From a virus, in the IMG/VR virus record IMGVR_UViG_3300037961_002511, positions 1 through 45,553 of that record: 45,553 nt of DNA; one strand, written 5' to 3'. The notes below the pieces were generated by a model. The model made no database searches, was not told the DNA's origin, and was given only the letters and a program-made list of their open reading frames with translations. The first letter of the stretch is position 1. Each line of letters starts with the position of its first letter. Positions 40,089 through 45,553 of this stretch are shown here, piece by piece. Made by a program: the position numbers and the translations under genes.

Positions 40089-42562
40089 TATTTTAAAACC
40101 TTTCCTCTAAAAACTATTTGTATATCATTTAATACAAAGTTATTGCTAACTTCTCCATTACCATAAAAAATAAGACCTGTAGATAAAATATTTTTAAAAT
40201 TACTACTACTTACTTTTATTTTTTGTGTTTTAAATTCATTAGAAGAATTAGTTAATTCTGTACCAGTCCAAGCTAAATTTGCACCTGTATCAGTAACATC
40301 TGTTAAAGAACCTTCAACTGGTGATGCATCAAATTTAGTAGAATATCCTCCTACAAAAATATTATCACCTGCTTTGTAGTTTATGTATATATGATATAAA
40401 TTTTTTCTAGCAGCAGGATTAGTAAAGTCAAACTCTTTTGTTCTTAATAACTCTGTTTTGCTTCCATATGTAATTGTTTGAGGTGTATTAGTCCAGTTTT
40501 GCATTTTAATAGTATTTGGACTTCCTGCTATTTCATAAAAATATGCTAATGTACCATCATTCTTACTTATAAGATTTGTAACATCTGCAGTTTGCATTTG
40601 TGTGGTACTTTTTGTAAATGATTCAGATTTTAAATCATATTTTAATACCACGCTATCTTTACATAAAATTATAATTTCTTTTGTTTTTGGCATATAGCCT
40701 ATAACAGCATCATCATTATATATTTCTGACTCAAAATCATTTATCAATGGTTGTCCCATTTTACCAATAATTAAATCATGAACACGTTGTCCGTCATAAA
40801 TATATAAACCATGTTTGTTAAACCATGTTATAAATCCTTCTGCACGAATAACATGGTGATCAAATTCACAACCTTTATATTCGTACTCTCCTTCTAAAAA
40901 CTCTAATCTTCTAGATATATTAATAATATATAGTCTGTGTTTTTTAAATTGTAATAATTTAGGACCAACAGTTTCTAGTTTAATTATGTCATCACCATCT
41001 TCTATAGATACATCAATAAAGCTATCTTCTTCAAAATAATCAAACTGGTTAACCTTGCTTTTTAATATTCTATCGTTTTTTTCAACGAGATTGCCCCTAG
41101 AATCGTAATACTTAACGTTACCTATATATGCCCTTCGGTTAGCTATAGTAACGGTCTTAAAACCCGTATTTGCAGGACCTATTAAAGATCTACCACCTAC
41201 TAAATATGGTTCTTTTAAAGAAAGTTTAGATAATTCTTTTCCTGTAAAATGTGATCCATCATCATCAAATGCATTAGGTGGATATACATAATTATAAAAA
41301 TTTCCCCCGCTTGTAGAACTTAATTCTTCATCAAAACTATCGTAAGTATCTTCTCCTGCAAGTCTAATACCTCTTACAAAATCTACTTCACATAATAAAT
41401 ATTTATTAGATACAGATCCAACTGCATACTTAGTAGTAGAAGCATTGGTTGTATCATAATTTTCTATTAAACCCCAATAAAACTTATAACCTGTAATTCT
41501 TTTAGTAGTACTTGGCGTTCTACCATATAAACCAAAATATAAAAATCTTTTTCTTTCATTATTGCCACTTATATCTTGTTGTGCTATATCTCCTAAAAAT
41601 ACAGCAGGAGATTCTTGTTCTTCATACATACAAGAAACCCATAATCCGTATATTTTATTTTGACTTGTAGGATATACAACCGCTTCAGATGTTTCATCTT
41701 GATTTGTATCTGTAGCTTTTTTAGCCCAATAACAAATAACTTTCATAGAACCAGTTTCCTGACCCAAACCTGCTCCATAATCAGTATTACCCTCTAAAAC
41801 AGTGTGCATATTAGCTCTAGATCTATTATAACTATTAGGATGAGTTGTATCATTACTTGGCATAATATTAGCTTCAGTTAAATTAGCTTCCATAAATACT
41901 TCAGACTTATAAGTAGGTTTAAACACTTGTCCTTTTTGATACAATCTTTCAGGATCGTGATTATTTGTTATAGCTTCACTTCCAACTCTACCTGTTAAAC
42001 CAGCAATAAACATATCACTTTCATAAAATTGATTAGTAGATATATCTAAATTAGTAGAACCAGTGTCGCCAAACTTTCTTACACCTTTTTCATAATGTAA
42101 CACTTTTGGTGTTCCAGTACTTCCTGGATGAGGAACTGCTCTTATAGATCCGTCTTGTGCATATACACAAACATTTTGAGTAGTTGAAGAACCTCCATAA
42201 TTAAGAGATTTAGCACTTATACTATTACTACCGCTAGAAGTTCCCGTATAATTTAAAAATTTTACAGTTTTATTTGTAGGGTCGTTTATTGCTATATACT
42301 CTGTATTACTAACTGTGCCTGGTGAATTTAATCTTCTATCTAAATTAAAATGATAAATACCATTACCATAAATAATATTATCTATGCTAATAGCAGCATC
42401 GCATTTAGAATCATCTACATGCTTACCATAATTTACCAATTTTCCAGGAACTTCATTATTTAAATTTGTCAATGTTGAAAATTCAACATCTAGAAGATCT
42501 CTAGAATTAGTAGCAGTATTTAATCCACCAGAAAAGTTAGTAATGTTCAGAGCTTGTTTCAT
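40088..42562 (-). CDS. Tail nozzle-like / tubular protein B-like tail protein
   Basis: The product has 824 residues, within the range of podovirus nozzle proteins. The opening NFSGGLNTATNSRDLLDVEF fits the common start of this class, in which a GGxNT-like motif precedes residues about N-terminal defaults. Most of the rest is beta-rich, with repeated blade-like segments (KLFLYxxGLYxYD-type units such as FITWFNKHGLYIYDGQRVHD and GYMPKTKEIIILCKDSVVL). It would form the distal tail tube through which DNA leaves. The small Lys-rich gene overlaps its start by four bases. Confidence 0.65.
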   Translation of the reverse strand: MKQALNITNFSGGLNTATNSRDLLDVEFSTLTNLNNEVPGKLVNYGKHVDDSKCDAAISIDNIIYGNGIYHFNLDRRLNSPGTVSNTEYIAINDPTNKTVKFLNYTGTSSGSNSISAKSLNYGGSSTTQNVCVYAQDGSIRAVPHPGSTGTPKVLHYEKGVRKFGDTGSTNLDISTNQFYESDMFIAGLTGRVGSEAITNNHDPERLYQKGQVFKPTYKSEVFMEANLTEANIMPSNDTTHPNSYNRSRANMHTVLEGNTDYGAGLGQETGSMKVICYWAKKATDTNQDETSEAVVYPTSQNKIYGLWVSCMYEEQESPAVFLGDIAQQDISGNNERKRFLYFGLYGRTPSTTKRITGYKFYWGLIENYDTTNASTTKYAVGSVSNKYLLCEVDFVRGIRLAGEDTYDSFDEELSSTSGGNFYNYVYPPNAFDDDGSHFTGKELSKLSLKEPYLVGGRSLIGPANTGFKTVTIANRRAYIGNVKYYDSRGNLVEKNDRILKSKVNQFDYFEEDSFIDVSIEDGDDIIKLETVGPKLLQFKKHRLYIINISRRLEFLEGEYEYKGCEFDHHVIRAEGFITWFNKHGLYIYDGQRVHDLIIGKMGQPLINDFESEIYNDDAVIGYMPKTKEIIILCKDSVVLKYDLKSESFTKSTTQMQTADVTNLISKNDGTLAYFYEIAGSPNTIKMQNWTNTPQTITYGSKTELLRTKEFDFTNPAARKNLYHIYINYKAGDNIFVGGYSTKFDASPVEGSLTDVTDTGANLAWTGTELTNSSNEFKTQKIKVSSSNFKNILSTGLIFYGNGEVSNNFVLNDIQIVFRGKVLK

Positions 42563-42678
42563 TTTTTCTTCTTCTTTTTCTTACGTAGTTTACGTTTAGG
42601 TGCACTCATATTATGCATACGTCTTTCAGTAACAGGTGTTCTAAATTCATTACCTATATTGCTACTATATATTGCCAT
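42559..42678 (-). CDS. 39-residue peptide with poly-Lys C-terminus
   Basis: ATG 42678 begins MAIYSSNIGNEFRTPVTERR and the frame ends in RKKKKKKK before a TGA that overlaps the nozzle-like start (ATGA). It begins 14 nt inside the end of the phosphoesterase gene. Like the 33-residue peptide at 3363-3464, it is tiny, ends in seven Lys and is coupled to a structural gene. The function is unknown. Confidence 0.6.
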   Translation of the reverse strand: MAIYSSNIGNEFRTPVTERRMHNMSAPKRKLRKKKKKKK

Positions 42679-43432
42679 CTATGATTTCTCCCCAAACACT
42701 AGTTACTCCATCATGAATTTCTACAACTTCTACTTTAAACTGACCATTATCAAACCAGTCTACAATAGCAAAAGCGTGAACCCAATTATGAAGTCTACCT
42801 TTTAACCATTTATTACTTTCATGAGACATATCTTTTAAACAACCTAAAGACCAAGCACCAATAGTACCACCTAGTTTAGTTTGAGTGTGTCTTTGTAAAT
42901 CATGAGTATGTCCATAAATTACATTTTCACCATATGTCTCTAAATGCTTTTTAGCATGATATGTAGTAGCAAACGCTCCATGAAAAAAGGTTAATTTACC
43001 TACTTGGATAGGTAGGTTGTAATCAGTGTACTTATATCCTCTTTCTTTGATTTTACACGCTTTTTTAAATGTGTAATCAACCATATAAGGATATTTATCG
43101 ACAAAATTATCCAACCAGAGATCATGGTTACCTTGGAGTAGATATTTTTCTTTACATTTGACTTTTTTAAGAGCTTCATCCCAAACATCTAATCCTTCGT
43201 TTACTAATCTAATATCTTCATCTATGAGAGGAATTTGATACTCTAATGGTGGTAATTTTTTATCTTTATACCTCCAAGCAGAAACAGATTCCCACTCACC
43301 TACATCTCCCAAATTTACAAAAACATTTGGTTTTACTTTTTTAATTGCTTTTAATACGCAGTTAATTGCAGCCTTATTCTCTAAAGGATAATGCTGATCT
43401 GGTATTATTATACCACGTTTTTTGAGCTTCAA
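42665..43432 (-). CDS. Calcineurin-like metallophosphoesterase
   Basis: The product has 255 residues with the full motif series: DQH at the start (IIIPDQHYP), GDVGEWES, GNHDLW, FFHGAF and YGHTHDLQ. These supply the Asp, His and Asn ligands for a two-metal centre. The family includes Ser/Thr phosphatases, nucleotidases and nucleases, so the substrate is open. Its presence in the late virion block, before the nozzle-like gene, is unusual. It could remove host nucleotides or signalling molecules, or act on DNA ends. Confidence 0.82.
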   Translation of the reverse strand: MKLKKRGIIIPDQHYPLENKAAINCVLKAIKKVKPNVFVNLGDVGEWESVSAWRYKDKKLPPLEYQIPLIDEDIRLVNEGLDVWDEALKKVKCKEKYLLQGNHDLWLDNFVDKYPYMVDYTFKKACKIKERGYKYTDYNLPIQVGKLTFFHGAFATTYHAKKHLETYGENVIYGHTHDLQRHTQTKLGGTIGAWSLGCLKDMSHESNKWLKGRLHNWVHAFAIVDWFDNGQFKVEVVEIHDGVTSVWGEIIDGNI

Positions 43433-43441
43433 GAAAACCCC

Positions 43442-43600
43442 CTATTTTTTATCTAAGGCTTTTTTAACTTCAGCCCAAAGTTTATCATCAAGCTTATTTG
43501 AAGATTTAGCTACTAGCCAATCTCCTAAATGCATGATAACAGCTTTAATAAGTTTTTCTGTACCTAAGCTAGTAAGTACTTTACCTAAAATTGGTCCCAT
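43442..43600 (-). CDS. 52-residue amphipathic protein
   Basis: ATG 43600 follows GGAGAG and shares a base with the upstream stop. The product MGPILGKVLTSLGTEKLIKA... has a mildly hydrophobic helix (AVIMHLGDWLVAK) and a charged helical end. It is not a clear transmembrane protein. Membrane contact or a lysis-accessory role is possible given its late-block position, but unproven. Confidence 0.55.
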   Translation of the reverse strand: MGPILGKVLTSLGTEKLIKAVIMHLGDWLVAKSSNKLDDKLWAEVKKALDKK

Positions 43601-43803
43601 TATTTGCTCTCCTTTTCACAATTAGTGTCGCAAGCTTCAAGGCCTTTCATATATCCTTGATGCTCAATGATCATTTGTTTTAATTCAGCTAATCTTGCAT
43701 TAGCTTCTTGTATTTCGTTAACAAGTTCATTATGCTGTTCAACCAATGATTCCATTTTAGTTTCAGCTTCTTGTCTTAGATTTACTTTTTTTTCTTTAGC
43801 CAT
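43600..43803 (-). CDS. 67-residue coiled-coil protein
   Basis: The product MAKEKKVNLRQEAETKMESL... is almost one continuous coiled coil (VEQHNELVNEIQEANARLAE) ending in a Cys pair (ACDTNCEKESK). AGGAGAA precedes ATG 43803. It could oligomerise as a spanin-like, chaperone or assembly factor, but it has no signal or lipobox. No family was recognised. Confidence 0.55.
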   Translation of the reverse strand: MAKEKKVNLRQEAETKMESLVEQHNELVNEIQEANARLAELKQMIIEHQGYMKGLEACDTNCEKESK

Positions 43804-43818
43804 TTAAGGTTCTCCTGT

Positions 43819-45156
43819 TTATGATATTAATTTAAGAATTTTACCCATTTTAGTTTTTCCAAACCCTTTTTTAATCGTCTTATCATCTAAAGATTTAACT
43901 CCAAAAGCATCTAAATTTAATTGTTTAGTAGATACTGGTCCACGTGCTTTAGTTGCATCATCAATTTTTCCAGTAATAGGATTACGTGCCCAAATACCAC
44001 GTCCTGTTTTATTAACACTACGCATGTTAGGACCACCTGGAATATTTCCACTTAATGCTCTACCTATTGCTCCACCTGGCATTCTAGATTGAGGAAGACC
44101 GCTTTGTACTCTACCTTGTCTTACGGGAACTCTATCGCCTTTAGATGAAAGTTCTGTAGGTCCTTGGTAATTTCTTATTACAGGTTTGTCCACAGCTACG
44201 CTTCTTGGGTTTTTTGCCCTTTCAATCATAGGTTGACCTTCATATTTACTTCCATATAGGCCACCCATTCTTCTACCTTTATTTTTTCCAAATCCACCTT
44301 TACCAGTAATTTTTCTAGCCATTTGTTGATTTTTAAGTGAACTTAATCGTTTTTTAGCTAAACTTACTTGACTTTTTGTTGAAGTAGGATCTTTTATTAT
44401 TTTTTGCTGTATTGTAGCTTTACGAGTTAATTTACTTTTAGTGTCCATAGGACTAAATTGTCTACCAGGACTTTTAAAAGTATACTCTGTTTGCATAGCT
44501 CTTTTATATTCTGTGCTTTTAGCTACCTTAGGTCTTCCTTTTCCTTTAGAAGGAGGAAAACCTTTTTCAGTACCAGGTCCTAAATCAGTTATTGTTTTAA
44601 CTTTAAAAGATTTAGGCATTTTACCTAAAGATGTGCTTTGTTTACCGTATTGATTAAACAATCTTCCTTTTCTAGAAGCTTCAGCAGTTTCAATTTTTCT
44701 TTGTGTTCTTTTAGTAGGTGAAACAATTCTGTCTTTATTTAAATCATAATAAGAACCTTTTGGTAGTCTTCCACTAGAAACTTGTTTTTGTACACTTTTT
44801 TGTATATTTCTTTGTCTTGGAGTTAACTTAGGTTCAGGTAATCCCAAAGGAGGTTGGTTAGCTTTTGCTTTTCTTCTAGCAGCTTTTTTTTCTTTTGTAG
44901 AAGTACCTATAGCTGTACCTAATTTTTGAATATTTTTTATTACATTTAACTTAGGAGTTCTATCTCTAACTTCTTTATAAATTCTTTTACCAGCTTGATA
45001 ACCAAGATATCCTGTAGTTGCACCTGCAGCTAATTTAGCAGGAGTTCCAAAAACCTGTCTTAAATCTTTTAAACCTTTTTCTCCTAAATTTGGTTGCTCT
45101 GCAACAGAATCTCTTGTTTTTGCATAATCTCTTAATTTTTTCTTAGTTTGTATCAT
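43819..45156 (-). CDS. Highly basic protein of 445 residues, unknown function
   Basis: The product is rich in Lys, Arg, Gly and Pro throughout (TKEKKAARRKAKANQPPLGL and KGGFGKNKGRRMGGLYGSKY) and is probably largely disordered. Its N-terminus (about 35-60) has a Gly/Ala helix (AKLAAGATTGYLGYQAGKRI). High charge and late expression suggest a DNA-condensing or internal virion protein. It starts after AAGGGAT and 2 nt after the upstream stop. I do not recognise a family. Confidence 0.6.
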   Translation of the reverse strand: MIQTKKKLRDYAKTRDSVAEQPNLGEKGLKDLRQVFGTPAKLAAGATTGYLGYQAGKRIYKEVRDRTPKLNVIKNIQKLGTAIGTSTKEKKAARRKAKANQPPLGLPEPKLTPRQRNIQKSVQKQVSSGRLPKGSYYDLNKDRIVSPTKRTQRKIETAEASRKGRLFNQYGKQSTSLGKMPKSFKVKTITDLGPGTEKGFPPSKGKGRPKVAKSTEYKRAMQTEYTFKSPGRQFSPMDTKSKLTRKATIQQKIIKDPTSTKSQVSLAKKRLSSLKNQQMARKITGKGGFGKNKGRRMGGLYGSKYEGQPMIERAKNPRSVAVDKPVIRNYQGPTELSSKGDRVPVRQGRVQSGLPQSRMPGGAIGRALSGNIPGGPNMRSVNKTGRGIWARNPITGKIDDATKARGPVSTKQLNLDAFGVKSLDDKTIKKGFGKTKMGKILKLIS

Positions 45157-45158
45157 CT

Positions 45159-45539
45159 TTAATCCCTTCTAAATATTTTAGATAGTTTATTATATCCTGC
45201 ACCTAATACTTTAGCAACTGGGGAAAGAACTTTTCCAGCAACAATACCTTCACCAGTCCATCCTAATACACCTTGTGTTAAATTACCTACAGTTCTTCCA
45301 TATCCGTATTCATCATAAAATTCGTTAAGTTTTTTTCTACTATCTAGAGGTTCAGATAAACTAAGTAAAGTTTCTTTAGCTTTTCCACTAGTTGTAGCAT
45401 CAACAACTTTATCATATAAATTGTCTTCTGTTAAAAAACCTGATCCTCTAAAACCAGCATGATCACCAAAAAAGAAATTTATAAGATTATCTCCAGCTTT
45501 ATGATCGTGATCATCGTCATATACTTTCATGCCAAGCAT
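45159..45539 (-). CDS. First gene of the right-hand late block, 5' end uncertain
   Basis: The product has up to 126 residues (MLGMKVYDDDHDHKAGDNLI...). An acidic/His-rich start is followed by a Gly-rich amphipathic end (TQGVLGWTGEGIVAGKVLSP). No ribosome site precedes ATG 45539 and the frame stays open to the window edge. Alternatively, if the window is circular, ATG 45530 overlaps the fibre stop as ATGA and gives 123 residues. The composition resembles the membrane-active ejection proteins nearby. Confidence 0.55.
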   Translation of the reverse strand: MLGMKVYDDDHDHKAGDNLINFFFGDHAGFRGSGFLTEDNLYDKVVDATTSGKAKETLLSLSEPLDSRKKLNEFYDEYGYGRTVGNLTQGVLGWTGEGIVAGKVLSPVAKVLGAGYNKLSKIFRRD

Positions 45540-45553
45540 AGCATTCTGGTATT

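Overview
The window is the genome, or nearly the whole genome, of an AT-rich tailed bacteriophage. A P22-like portal, a large terminase, a capsid/scaffold pair, head-tail adaptors, a long nozzle-like tail protein and a block of small virion proteins beside a giant one all suggest a short-tailed (podovirus-like) virion. No tail-tube, sheath or tape-measure gene is evident. No integrase, repressor or tRNA was recognised, so a lytic lifestyle is likely. Strong AGGAGG-type ribosome binding sites argue against a Bacteroidota host; the host cannot otherwise be named.

Layout. A divergent control region at about 13.36-13.58 kb separates two arms. The leftward arm (minus strand, 13357 down to 1) carries terminase subunits, portal, scaffold, capsid, adaptors and tail fibres. 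The rightward arm (plus strand, 13579-26177) carries early and replication genes. A second leftward block (45539 down to 26259) carries a basic protein, a phosphoesterase, the nozzle-like protein, a lysozyme, ejection-type proteins and a 3513-residue giant. The right arm and this block meet at a strong bidirectional terminator at 26161-26204. Joining base 1 to base 45553 on the minus strand continues the truncated tail-fibre frame for eight codons to a TGA that overlaps an ATG. The window may therefore be one closed circle with a single continuous late transcript.

Early arm. It starts with a monocistronic 108-residue gene that has its own terminator. Next comes a gene-free stretch of about 600 nt that is almost entirely helices, a candidate large ornate RNA. 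A cassette follows with a ubiquitin-like protein (Gly-Gly plus an 11-residue tail), a 791-residue protein of unknown function, a JAMM metalloprotease with all its metal ligands and an E1/ThiF-like adenylyltransferase. Together these look like a phage-borne ubiquitin-like conjugation or sulfur-carrier system. Replication genes come next: a single-strand annealing protein, an SSB with the DDLPF tip, a primase-helicase fusion and an Hjc-like nuclease. A GroES-like co-chaperonin lies near the end. No DNA polymerase was recognised.

The giant protein (about 23% of the window) is the most striking late gene. It contains a cpYpsA/SLOG-like domain at about residues 485-690. It also contains what I read as the catalytic core of a double-psi-beta-barrel RNA polymerase (Lys at 1195/1198, RxP at 1510-1512, DxDxD at 1549-1553), comparable to the virion RNA polymerase of crAss-like phages. 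Its place next to the lysozyme and ejection proteins fits a polymerase injected with the DNA to transcribe the early arm. All functional calls come from reading motifs by eye; no database search was run.
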